Shown here piece by piece: positions 1-6,179 of a stretch of 6,797 bases of DNA. The translations under genes and the position numbers were made by a program. The notes under the pieces are model-generated. The model did no database searches, had not been told where the DNA came from, and was given only the letters and a program-made list of their open reading frames with translations. Location: NCBI GenBank assembly GCA_900321525.1, contig ONWL01000080.1, forward strand, positions 1 to 6,797, in the 5' to 3' direction. This DNA is from an uncultured Eubacteriales bacterium (GTDB lineage Bacteria > Bacillota > Clostridia > Lachnospirales > Lachnospiraceae). Numbering within the stretch: the first letter of the stretch is position 1; each line of letters opens with the position of its first letter.

Positions 1-1
1 C

Positions 2-658
2 GGCGCTTACATTCTGGTCACATTAGTCGGCAACAGTGAAGAGGAACTGATCGATGCAGTGGATACAGTGGTCATTGCCATTAAACCATACTATATAGAA
101 GCATTTTTAAACAGACAGAAACAACGTCTGGCAGGAAAGACCATCCTGTCTGTAGCGGCAGGCTGGACCTATGAGAAGTTTGCAGCGTTGTTAGATCCGT
201 CTTGTCGTATCTTATGTATGATGCCAAACACACCGGCATTGGTAGGAGAAGGTGTGATTCTGTTGGAGCAGACCCATTCCCTGACAGAGGAAGAACATGC
301 CTATGTGATTCAGCTGATGCAGGCAGTGGGACTGGTAGAGGAACTGCCTACTCATCTCATGGGCATTGGCGGTGCCATCAGTTCCTGTTCTCCTGCATGG
401 ATTTCCATGATGATCGAAGCGCTTGCAGATGCAGGAGTTCTGTATGGAGTACCCAGACAGACAGCCTATCGTCTGGTGTCTCAGGCAGTGAAAGGTACAG
501 CTGCCATGCAGTTAGAGACAGGGGAACATCCGGGACAGTTAAAGGACAATGTATGCTCACCGGCAGGTACCACCATCAGAGGAGTAAAATGTCTGGAAGA
601 AAAGGGCATGCGTGCCGCATTCATTGATGCAGTAGAAACGGTGATGAACAAAAAGTAG
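2..658 (+). CDS. proC: Pyrroline-5-carboxylate reductase, 5'-truncated by window edge
   Basis: Catalyses the last step of proline biosynthesis, NAD(P)H-dependent reduction of 1-pyrroline-5-carboxylate to L-proline, in the cytoplasm. The frame is open from base 2, so about 218 residues are visible and roughly 45-50 N-terminal residues, including the GxGxMG dinucleotide loop, lie outside the window. Visible hallmarks are the end of the Rossmann domain (VVIAIKP), the MMPNTPALVGEG segment, the SSCSPAW segment (family SGxGPAY), and EALADAGVLYGVPR. The C-terminal P5CR signature is clear: HPGQLKDN followed by VCSPAGTTIRGVKCLE fits the PROSITE pattern. The GTG at 59 is an internal Val codon, not a start, because homology continues upstream. 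The gene ends with tandem in-frame TAG TAG. No convincing terminator follows immediately. Family assignment is very secure. Confidence 0.97.
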   Translation, partial: GAYILVTLVGNSEEELIDAVDTVVIAIKPYYIEAFLNRQKQRLAGKTILSVAAGWTYEKFAALLDPSCRILCMMPNTPALVGEGVILLEQTHSLTEEEHAYVIQLMQAVGLVEELPTHLMGIGGAISSCSPAWISMMIEALADAGVLYGVPRQTAYRLVSQAVKGTAAMQLETGEHPGQLKDNVCSPAGTTIRGVKCLEEKGMRAAFIDAVETVMNKK

Positions 659-698
659 TAGGTGGATTTCACAGATTCTTTATTGTTTGGATATTGAA

Positions 699-727
699 TT
701 TTAGAAATCATTATATTAAAATATGAT
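699..727 (+). promoter_or_regulatory. Candidate promoter (weak) upstream of GTPase operon
   Basis: TTTAGA (699-704) and TATGAT (722-727) are separated by 17 bp. The -10 matches consensus at 5/6 positions and the -35 at 4/6. Transcription would begin near 734, so the transcript would start with the 732-768 hairpin and keep the GGAGG ribosome site at 799-803. This is a prediction from spacing and matches only, in an AT-rich stretch where chance matches are common. Confidence 0.35.
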
Positions 728-731
728 TGGC

Positions 732-768
732 ATTCAGAGACAGGCAGGAAAAACGTCTGTCTCTGAAT
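732..768. repeat. Perfect 12-bp inverted repeat / stem-loop before GTPase operon
   Basis: ATTCAGAGACAG (732-743) is exactly complementary to CTGTCTCTGAAT (757-768). The stem can extend inward by a G-U and a C-G pair, giving about 14 pairs around a 9-nt A-rich loop. No T-run follows on either strand, so it is not a typical intrinsic terminator for proC. It directly adjoins the TTGATT box at 768-773 and sits 45 bp before the GTPase start. It could be an operator for a dimeric regulator or a 5' mRNA hairpin. It does not resemble the Bacillus Zur box as I know it. Confidence 0.7.
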
Positions 769-796
769 TGATTCATAAAACAGCGAATGATATAAT
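768..796 (+). promoter_or_regulatory. Consensus-like promoter elements immediately before GTPase start
   Basis: TTGATT (768-773), a 17-bp spacer and TATAAT (791-796) form a near-ideal sigma-A pair. The expected start of transcription is about 803, inside the GGAGG (799-803) that would serve the ATG at 813. A transcript from here would have a roughly 10-nt leader without a usable ribosome site. The match may therefore be fortuitous, or it may give a short-leader transcript. The -35 shares its first base with the end of the inverted repeat, so a protein bound there would block this promoter. Confidence 0.4.
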
Positions 797-812
797 ATGG
801 AGGATTGATAAA

Positions 813-2105
813 ATGACAAAGATTGATATCGTCAGTGGTTTTCTTGGTGCAGGTAAAACAACTTTAATTAAAAAGTTACTGAAGGAAGCATTTTCCGGTG
901 AGCAGATCGTGCTCATTGAAAATGAGTTTGGTGAGATCGGAATTGACGGCGGTTTCTTACAGGAAGCCGGTGTGGAGATTCGTGAGATGAACAGCGGTTG
1001 TATCTGTTGTTCTCTGGTAGGTGATTTTGGCGCATCTTTGAAGGAAGTGTTGACAAAGTACCAGCCTGACCGTATCATCATCGAGCCATCTGGTGTAGGC
1101 AAGCTGTCGGATGTGAAGAAGGCAGTGGCAGATGTAAACGAAGAGGTAGGCGTGACATTAAACAGTTCTGTGGTAGTGGTAGATGCCCAGAAGTGCAGAA
1201 TGTACATGAAGAATTTTGGTGAATTCTTTAACAACCAGATTGAAAACTCCAATACCATCGTGCTGAGCCGTACAGACAAAATGTCTGAGGAGAAGATCGC
1301 ACAGGTAGTTGCCATGATTCGGGAACACAACCCACAGGCAGAAATCATCACCACTCCGTGGGATTCCTTAGACGGAGCCCAGATTTTAGAGGCGATGGAA
1401 AACCGCAAGGAGGATCTGGCGGCAAGCCTGTTAAAAGAAGTAGAGGAGCACCATCACCATCATCATGACGATGCTGAGGAAACATGTTGCTGCGGTCATC
1501 ACCATCACCACCATGATCACGAGGAGGATGAGGAAGAACACGAGCATCATCACCATGATCATGAGGAAGACGGTGAAGAGCATGCGCACCATCACGACCA
1601 TGACGAAGAGGAGGAAACATGTGGCTGTGGTCATCACCACCATGATCATGATGAGGAGGAAGACAGCGAAGCGCATGCGCATCACCACCACCATCATGAG
1701 CATGATGAAGAATGTGATTGTGGACATGATCATGACCATGAAGCGCATGAACACCACCATCATCACGAGGATGGTGAGGAGTGTACCTGTGGACATCATC
1801 ACCACGGACACCACCACCATCATGCAGATGAGGTATTTACCAGCTGGGGACTGGACAATGCCCGTGCCTATGATAAGACAGAATTGGAACAGATTATAGA
1901 GCAGCTGGCAGATACAGAGGACTACGGTATCATTCTTCGTGCCAAGGGTATGGTGGCATCCAAAGAGGCAGGTGCAGACTGGTTATACTTTGATCTGGTT
2001 CCGGGTGAATATGAAGTGCGCACCGGTAAGGCTCAGACCACCGGTAAGATTTGTGTCATCGGCAGCAAGCTGGCAGAGGATAAACTGGCAGAGTTGTTTG
2101 CCTAA
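813..2105 (+). CDS. CobW/COG0523 family GTPase with giant His/Cys-rich metal-binding insert
   Basis: Predicted cytoplasmic G3E-family GTPase of the metal-chaperone type (CobW, YjiA, YciC/ZagA relatives), 430 residues. The ATG at 813 is chosen because GGAGG (799-803) lies 9 bp upstream and the homologous N-terminus MTKIDIVSGFLGAGKTT starts there; an in-frame ATG at 723 would place the inverted repeat inside coding sequence. Motifs seen: Walker A GFLGAGKTT (9-17), GEIGID (40-45), the metal motif CICC (63-66), IIIEPSGVGK (88-97), and SRTD (152-155) where the G4 box NKxD is expected. Residues 213-337 form an acidic insert with 55 His and 9 Cys, containing four CxCG motifs near 225, 270, 301 and 324. 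Residues from about 340 to 430 look like a CobW C-terminal domain. The insert suggests Zn, Ni or Co storage or delivery; the metal cannot be told from sequence. It is the first gene of an operon with the next GTPase. Confidence 0.93.
   Translation: MTKIDIVSGFLGAGKTTLIKKLLKEAFSGEQIVLIENEFGEIGIDGGFLQEAGVEIREMNSGCICCSLVGDFGASLKEVLTKYQPDRIIIEPSGVGKLSDVKKAVADVNEEVGVTLNSSVVVVDAQKCRMYMKNFGEFFNNQIENSNTIVLSRTDKMSEEKIAQVVAMIREHNPQAEIITTPWDSLDGAQILEAMENRKEDLAASLLKEVEEHHHHHHDDAEETCCCGHHHHHHDHEEDEEEHEHHHHDHEEDGEEHAHHHDHDEEEETCGCGHHHHDHDEEEDSEAHAHHHHHHEHDEECDCGHDHDHEAHEHHHHHEDGEECTCGHHHHGHHHHHADEVFTSWGLDNARAYDKTELEQIIEQLADTEDYGIILRAKGMVASKEAGADWLYFDLVPGEYEVRTGKAQTTGKICVIGSKLAEDKLAELFA
1449..1823 (+). repeat. 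His/acidic/CxCG repeat tract inside the GTPase gene
   Basis: This in-frame low-complexity tract encodes residues 213-337 of the first GTPase. Runs of CAT/CAC (3-6 His each) alternate with GAG/GAA/GAT runs. Four modules share an acidic lead-in, then CxCG followed by His: CCCG, CGCG, CDCG and CTCG. Module spacing shrinks along the tract (about 45, 31 and 23 residues), so this is an irregular expansion and not an exact tandem repeat. Long open frames on the opposite strand and in other frames here are by-products of the CAT/GAT/GAG composition. Confidence 0.9.
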
Positions 2106-2122
2106 CTGATCAATCTGCATAT

Positions 2123-2129
2123 AAGGAGA
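2123..2129 (+). promoter_or_regulatory. Ribosome binding site of second GTPase
   Basis: AAGGAGA lies 7 bp before the ATG at 2137, in a 31-bp gap after the stop of the first GTPase. There is room only for a ribosome site and no separate promoter is seen, which supports co-transcription. Confidence 0.8.
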
Positions 2130-2136
2130 ATGAAAC

Positions 2137-3078
2137 ATGAACGAGAAGATTCCGGTCTATCTGATTGATGGATTTTTAGAGAGTGGAAAGACCCAGTTTC
2201 TTTCTTTTACACTGGCACAGGATTATTTTCAGGTCCAAGAAAAGACATTGCTGATCGTATGTGAAGAGGGAATCGAGGAATACGATCAGGAAACATTGGC
2301 AAAATGCAATACAGACATGGTGGTCATTGAGGAGGAGGAAGACTTCTCTGTAGAGAAGATGCAGCAATTACAGATGGAGTACCGTCCGGGGCGTATCGTC
2401 ATTGAGTACAATGGTATGTGGAACATCAAAGATTTACAATTTCCAGGTTATTGGGAACTGGCACAACAGATTACACTGGTGGATGCCACTACCTTTGACA
2501 ATTACTTTGCCAATATGAAATCTATTTTTGTGGAAATGGTGCGCCGTTCTGATCTGGTATTGTTCAACAGATGTAAGGAGACGGATGATCTGGCATCCTA
2601 TAAGCGCAGTGTGCGTGCGGTCAACCAGAAGACAGAAGTGGTATTTGAAGACCTGAATGGAGACAACATTGACGAAGTGCTGGATGAAGACCTGCCCTAT
2701 GATGTCAATGCGGACTTGATTGTAGTGGGGGATGATGATTTCGGCATCTTCTATCTGGATGCACTGGACAATCAGGAACGGTATGAGGGAAAACGAGTGA
2801 CTTTTACCGGTATGGTATATAAAAATTTCAAGTTCCAGCGGAATGATTTCGTGCCGGGACGTCAGGTGATGACCTGCTGTGCGGAAGATGTGGCGTTCTT
2901 GGGCTTTTTGTGTAAGAGCAAGGAGGCAAAACGTCTGACCACCAGACAGTGGGTAAAAGTAACCGGTACGATGAAATATGAGTATCGCAGGGAGTACAGC
3001 GGAGAAGGCCCGGTATTGTATGCAGATACAGTAGAACCTTCCGCAAAACCAGCAGTGGAAGTCATCAACTTGAATTAA
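2137..3078 (+). CDS. CobW-like P-loop protein fused to YcgQ/TIGR03943-like C-terminal domain
   Basis: A 313-residue, probably cytoplasmic protein. The N-terminal half looks like a diverged CobW/COG0523 GTPase: YLIDGFLESGKTQF (8-21) holds an intact Walker A GxxxxGKT; RIVIEYNGMW occupies the place of the ExxG segment; FNRCK (143-147) is a degraded G4 box. The CxCC metal motif is absent. Residues from about 216 to 306 (YEGKRVTFTGMVY, then VMTCCAED with Cys247-Cys248, GFLCKS, WVKVTGTM) resemble the C-terminal domain of the YcgQ/TIGR03943 (DUF1980) family. In Bacillus-type genomes that family is encoded beside a YcgR-type predicted permease. No signal peptide or membrane segment is visible, unlike full YcgQ. 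The gene lies 31 bp after the first GTPase and is followed by a terminator. I infer a partner role in metal handling. The GTPase relation is fairly sure; the C-terminal assignment rests on recalled motifs. Confidence 0.85.
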   Translation: MNEKIPVYLIDGFLESGKTQFLSFTLAQDYFQVQEKTLLIVCEEGIEEYDQETLAKCNTDMVVIEEEEDFSVEKMQQLQMEYRPGRIVIEYNGMWNIKDLQFPGYWELAQQITLVDATTFDNYFANMKSIFVEMVRRSDLVLFNRCKETDDLASYKRSVRAVNQKTEVVFEDLNGDNIDEVLDEDLPYDVNADLIVVGDDDFGIFYLDALDNQERYEGKRVTFTGMVYKNFKFQRNDFVPGRQVMTCCAEDVAFLGFLCKSKEAKRLTTRQWVKVTGTMKYEYRREYSGEGPVLYADTVEPSAKPAVEVINLN

Positions 3079-3131
3079 AAGAGAATCCCAGCGGCTTTTC
3101 ATTTCAGCGCATAGAGGATGTGAGCAATAGG

Positions 3132-3179
3132 AAAAACAGGCAGTTTCCGGTCATATTTTTGGAAAGTGTCTGTTTTTTT
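3132..3179 (+). terminator. Rho-independent terminator of GTPase operon
   Basis: The arms at 3132-3148 and 3161-3177 pair over 17 positions with one G-U pair and one G-G mismatch, around a 12-nt loop. The descending arm runs into seven T residues (3173-3179). It lies 54 bp after the stop of the second GTPase and ends before the next promoter, so it closes the operon. Confidence 0.85.
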
Positions 3180-3210
3180 GTGATTTTAACTGTTCCATTT
3201 GAAAGAATTG

Positions 3211-3219
3211 TGTTATAAT
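3211..3219 (+). promoter_or_regulatory. Extended -10 promoter of the lipoprotein amidase gene
   Basis: TGTTATAAT fits the extended -10 consensus TGNTATAAT exactly. No good -35 is found at 16-18 bp upstream (TGTTCC at 3191-3196 is poor), as is common for extended -10 promoters. Transcription would begin near 3226-3227, about 32 nt before the ATG at 3259. That excludes the in-frame TTG at 3199 as a start. Confidence 0.65.
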
Positions 3220-3258
3220 CCACAGCAGAGACAAAAGATTTCAATGGGTGGTAAGACA

Positions 3259-5448
3259 ATGGGTAAGGGACAGAATAGACAAAACCATAATTTTGAGTTG
3301 ATTTGGATTGGGATGCTCCTCCTCTGTACCGTGTTCCTGTCAGGCTGTTCTCACAAATCAGAGTGGGCAAAGTCAGGTGGATCGCTGTATTATTTTGATG
3401 AGGATGGGGAAATTGTAACAGATGAACTGCGTGAAATAGACGGAGAACTGTATCTGTTTGATGAAACGGGAGTGTTTCATACCGGATGGTATCAGGATGG
3501 AGAAAACTGGTATTATTTTGATACCACGGCAAAACGATTCAGTGGCTGGCATGAAGAAATCTATTATGGAGAAGATGGCATTCGATATGGCTCCGGCAGT
3601 GTAGAGATTGATGGAAACTGGTATTTGCTGAATCTGAATGGGCAGATGTGCCATGGTTGGTATATGCAAGGCAATCGTTCCTGGTTCTACGGTGAAGATG
3701 GCATTCGAGCTGTGAATCGGGTGTCGGGATATCAGGGAGATATTTATTATCTGGATCAAGATGGATATCGGGTTTGCAATTATTTGTACACGAATGACAG
3801 TGGTACTTATTATTTTGCAGGAGACGGAAGGGCGGTGACCAATGCCTTTTTGGAATTGGAGGCAGGCAGATTTTACTTTGATGAAAATGGTCATATGGTA
3901 AAAGATGCATTGTGTACCATTGATGGCAGCACCTACTATTTTGATGCAGAGGGACACTATTGCACTGGGTGGGTGGATTTTCCAGAAGGCAGACGATATT
4001 TCGGCTGGGATGGTGTAATGCTTTCCGGACGGCTGATTGAGGAGAATGGGAGTCTCTATTATCTGAATGAGGATGGATTGTTAGAACTGGATCAGCAGAT
4101 TGTCATAGACGGAGGAATTTATTTGCTTCAGGAGGATGGACGGGCATTTACCGGTTGGTCCACAGATGCAGATGGACAGGCTGTGTACTATGGTGGAGAC
4201 GGCAGAATGGCGGTTTCCTGTGGAATGACCATTGATGAAGAGCAGTATTATTTTGATCAGGATGGACATGTGCATACTGGATGGCGCAAAGTAGATGGAA
4301 CCCAATATTACTATGATGAAGAGGGACATATGGTGAAGGAGACTGTATGGACCATTGGAAAAAAGGAATACTATTTCAATGAAGATGGCACCATGCATAC
4401 AGGCCTGCTATATCTGGATGGAAAAATTTATTATTATGGAACAGATGGAATCAAACAGTACGATCAGAGCGTGACTGTAGAGGGAAGTAAATGTTTACTG
4501 ACTGAAGATGGCAGCTACTATATTGGTTGGCTGGAAAAGAATGGAAAGAAGTATTACTATCAGGCAGATGGACGGCAGTGTTTTGGAGATGCTGCCATTG
4601 ATGGCAACTGGTATTATTTCAATGCAGATGGCTCTATGCTGACCGGATGGCTGGAAGTGAATGGCAATCAATTCTACTATGGCACAGATGGCATTCGGTA
4701 TTCCGGAGAACGAACAGTCTATGGTGTGACGTATATGTTTACGGATACAGGAAGCTATGTAGTGAAAAATTCTTCTGCCAATGCGGCATTGGGGCAATCC
4801 GGCAATTTTACTGCCGGTAGAAAAGAATACGTGGTAGTCATTGATCCGGGACATGGTGGCAGATTCCCTGGTGCCGGATACAATGGTTTAAAGGAAAAGG
4901 ATTTGACACTTACAACAGCACTGGCATGTAAGGCAGAACTGGAAACTTATGACAGGGTGACCGTATATCTGACCAGAAGTACAGATGTACAGTTTGGCTC
5001 TACCATCAAAGAAGATTTGGAACAACGTGCCATTTATGCGGAAAGTGTGGGGGCGGATATGCTGGTCAGTCTGCATTTCAATTCTTCCACCTTCCATTCT
5101 GTCAGTGGTGCTTCGGCTTATATCTCTATGAAAGAGGGCATTGCAGAGCAAAGTCAGGGTCTGGCCAACAGCATTTTGGCACAGCTAGGAGGCTTGGGAC
5201 TTACCAATCTTGGCACCCAGTCAGCCGTCAGTGATTCTTATGTGTCAGCAGACGGTACAGCGGCAGATTACTATGCCATCAACAGGCACTGTGCAGATAG
5301 AGGGTTTCCGGGGATTATCATTGAGCATTGTTTTATGGACAATGCAACAGATCTGGCTTATATCAGCACCCAGGAGGCATTGCAGCAACTGGGTGTGGCA
5401 GATGCCACAGGAATTGCTTCTTATTTGAAATTAGAGAAGAAGAAATAA
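3259..5448 (+). CDS. Lipoprotein N-acetylmuramoyl-L-alanine amidase with wall-binding repeats
   Basis: Predicted extracytoplasmic peptidoglycan hydrolase, 729 residues, cleaving the amide bond between N-acetylmuramic acid and L-alanine. The start at ATG 3259 has GGGTGG 7 bp upstream; ATG 3244 is the alternative. Residues 1-29 form a lipoprotein signal peptide with a hydrophobic core (IWIGMLLLCTVF) and lipobox LSGC, so Cys30 should be lipidated. Residues 42-502 hold about 23 repeats of roughly 20 residues built on YYF-x-x-DG-x-x-x-TGW cores, of the choline/glucan-binding (CW_binding_1) type. The C-terminal Amidase_3 domain (about 525-725) has its ligands in place: DPGHGG (His532), LKEKDL (Glu546), SLHFNS (His606), and the catalytic Glu689 in IIIEHCFMDN. 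The gene is monocistronic by context, with its own promoter and convergent to a tRNA. Seven Cys are scattered through the repeats. The ligand of the repeats (teichoic-acid choline or another wall polymer) cannot be told. Confidence 0.93.
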   Translation: MGKGQNRQNHNFELIWIGMLLLCTVFLSGCSHKSEWAKSGGSLYYFDEDGEIVTDELREIDGELYLFDETGVFHTGWYQDGENWYYFDTTAKRFSGWHEEIYYGEDGIRYGSGSVEIDGNWYLLNLNGQMCHGWYMQGNRSWFYGEDGIRAVNRVSGYQGDIYYLDQDGYRVCNYLYTNDSGTYYFAGDGRAVTNAFLELEAGRFYFDENGHMVKDALCTIDGSTYYFDAEGHYCTGWVDFPEGRRYFGWDGVMLSGRLIEENGSLYYLNEDGLLELDQQIVIDGGIYLLQEDGRAFTGWSTDADGQAVYYGGDGRMAVSCGMTIDEEQYYFDQDGHVHTGWRKVDGTQYYYDEEGHMVKETVWTIGKKEYYFNEDGTMHTGLLYLDGKIYYYGTDGIKQYDQSVTVEGSKCLLTEDGSYYIGWLEKNGKKYYYQADGRQCFGDAAIDGNWYYFNADGSMLTGWLEVNGNQFYYGTDGIRYSGERTVYGVTYMFTDTGSYVVKNSSANAALGQSGNFTAGRKEYVVVIDPGHGGRFPGAGYNGLKEKDLTLTTALACKAELETYDRVTVYLTRSTDVQFGSTIKEDLEQRAIYAESVGADMLVSLHFNSSTFHSVSGASAYISMKEGIAEQSQGLANSILAQLGGLGLTNLGTQSAVSDSYVSADGTAADYYAINRHCADRGFPGIIIEHCFMDNATDLAYISTQEALQQLGVADATGIASYLKLEKKK
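3382..4764 (+). repeat. About 23 tandem wall-binding repeats
   Basis: This section encodes residues 42-502 of the amidase as consecutive aromatic- and Gly-rich units of about 20 residues. A longer rhythm is visible: two YYFxxDG-type units are often followed by a unit ending YYGxDGIR (near nucleotides 3560-3595, 3685-3710, 4430-4455 and 4675-4700), suggesting growth by duplication of multi-unit blocks. The units are diverged, so exact DNA repeats are short. Confidence 0.85.
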
Positions 5449-5466
5449 GAAAAGAATTCTTTTCTT
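5447..5466. repeat. 20-bp perfect palindrome at the amidase stop codon
   Basis: AAGAAAAG-AATT-CTTTTCTT is self-complementary over its full 20 bp and starts on the last two bases of the TAA stop. As RNA it would give an 8-bp, A-U-rich stem with a 4-nt loop. The stem is weak and no T-run follows the arm, so it may contribute to transcript end formation but is not a classical terminator. Confidence 0.55.
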
Positions 5467-5467
5467 G

Positions 5468-5490
5468 TGTAATAGGGATTTCCTATTACA
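5468..5490. repeat. Stem-loop in the convergent intergenic region
   Basis: TGTAATAGG (5468-5476) pairs perfectly with CCTATTACA (5482-5490) around a 5-nt loop. No T-run follows on either strand. It sits between the amidase stop and the tRNA, next to two other hairpins, and may protect or end converging transcripts. Function is unknown. Confidence 0.5.
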
Positions 5491-5492
5491 TG

Positions 5493-5522
5493 AAAACCGG
5501 AGTCAGATGGTTCTGACTCCGG
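5493..5522 (-). terminator. Terminator-like hairpin downstream of tRNA-Thr
   Basis: CCGGAGTCAGA (5497-5507) and TCTGACTCCGG (5512-5522) form a perfect 11-bp, GC-rich stem with a TGGT loop. On the minus strand the stem is followed by TTTTC (complement of 5496-5492), as expected for a Rho-independent terminator about 19 nt after the tRNA 3' end. On the plus strand an A-run follows, so for the amidase it could act only as a 3' barrier hairpin. Confidence 0.65.
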
Positions 5523-5540
5523 AAAAACAGGTAACAAAAA

Positions 5541-5613
<73 letters not shown>

Positions 5614-5627
5614 TTAACAACGATACT

Positions 5628-5656
5628 ATTATAAGGGATTTACAAGTATTTGTCAA
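5628..5656 (-). promoter_or_regulatory. Consensus sigma-A promoter of tRNA-Thr
   Basis: On the minus strand TTGACA (complement of 5651-5656), a 17-bp spacer and TATAAT (complement of 5628-5633) match the consensus perfectly. Transcription should start near 5621, about 8 nt before the tRNA 5' end at 5613, which fits a strong stable-RNA promoter. Confidence 0.9.
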
Positions 5657-5714
5657 TCCTTTTCTGTATATTCTGCGTATTGTCAGAAGAGAAAATCGAA
5701 AGAGGACGAAAAAC

Positions 5715-6176
5715 ATGCAATTTTTTTGGGATTTACTGAGAAATCGGATTTTAATCAGCAGCATCATTGGCTGGGCAGTGGCACAGTTTGGAAAGGTGTT
5801 TGTGAATTTTGTGCTGACCAGGCGGGTGAGACTTAGCTTGTTGTTTGCAGATGGAGGAATGCCAAGTGCCCATTCTGCTACAGTGGCATCCCTTTGCTGT
5901 GCAGTGGGATTGTATCAGGGGTTTGACTCTGCCATATTTGCTCTGGCTGCCATCTTTGCGGTGGTGGTATTGCGGGATGCGGTAGGGGTGAGACGTTATG
6001 TGGGAGTACATGCAGTCACCCTGAATCAGATGTCTGATGCATTCAATAAAGCCATTGGTTATGAACTTTTGAGCAATGATCTAAATGAATCCCAGGGACA
6101 TACTTTGCGACAAGTGGCAGCCGGTTGTGTGACAGGTATTGTAGTTGCGCTTTTGGTGTATTATATTGGAAGATAG
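5715..6176 (+). CDS. Divergent PAP2 family membrane protein (DUF212, YuiD-like)
   Basis: A 153-residue integral membrane protein of the divergent PAP2 (acid phosphatase/vanadium haloperoxidase-related) family; its substrate is not established. AGAGGA at 5701-5706 lies 8 bp before the ATG. Family marks are GGMPSAHSA (47-55), RDAVGVRR (87-94), GVHAVTLNQ (97-105, where relatives usually have Gln at the His99 position) and GHTLRQVAAG (128-137). Hydrophobic segments lie at about 12-34, 56-86 and 133-151. Length is normal for the family. The stop at 6174-6176 is only 3 bp before the next gene, implying co-transcription and translational coupling. No strong promoter of its own was found; it must lie in the 100 bp shared with the divergent tRNA promoter. 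A lipid-phosphate phosphatase role is only inference. Confidence 0.92.
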   Translation: MQFFWDLLRNRILISSIIGWAVAQFGKVFVNFVLTRRVRLSLLFADGGMPSAHSATVASLCCAVGLYQGFDSAIFALAAIFAVVVLRDAVGVRRYVGVHAVTLNQMSDAFNKAIGYELLSNDLNESQGHTLRQVAAGCVTGIVVALLVYYIGR

Positions 6177-6179
6177 GAT

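Noticed and set aside
732..768. Intrinsic terminator of proC
   Set aside because: The stem is strong but no T-run follows on the plus strand; the site is better described as an inverted repeat of unknown role.
723..812. Upstream in-frame ATG at 723 as start of the first GTPase
   Set aside because: The added 30 residues match no family N-terminus and would cover the inverted repeat; the ATG at 813 has GGAGG at good spacing and begins the conserved domain.
661..812. Metal riboswitch before the GTPase operon
   Set aside because: Only one simple stem-loop is evident; I could not recognise conserved elements of a known metal-sensing riboswitch.
1431..1823. Long minus-strand open frame rich in Met/Val across the His tract
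   Set aside because: It is a compositional shadow of CAT/GAT/GAG codons of the GTPase insert; it has no ribosome site or recognisable family.
1449..1823. CRISPR-like or satellite repeat
   Set aside because: The periodicity is triplet-based and in frame with a protein; there are no regular repeats with unique spacers.
3199..3258. TTG at 3199 (or ATG 3244) as amidase start
   Set aside because: TTG 3199 lies upstream of the extended -10 box (3211-3219), so it would not be in the transcript. ATG 3244 remains possible but has a poorer ribosome site than ATG 3259.
3104..3532. Minus-strand 142-codon open frame over the terminator and start of the amidase
   Set aside because: It overlaps a terminator, a promoter and a strong plus-strand gene, and its translation resembles no protein family.
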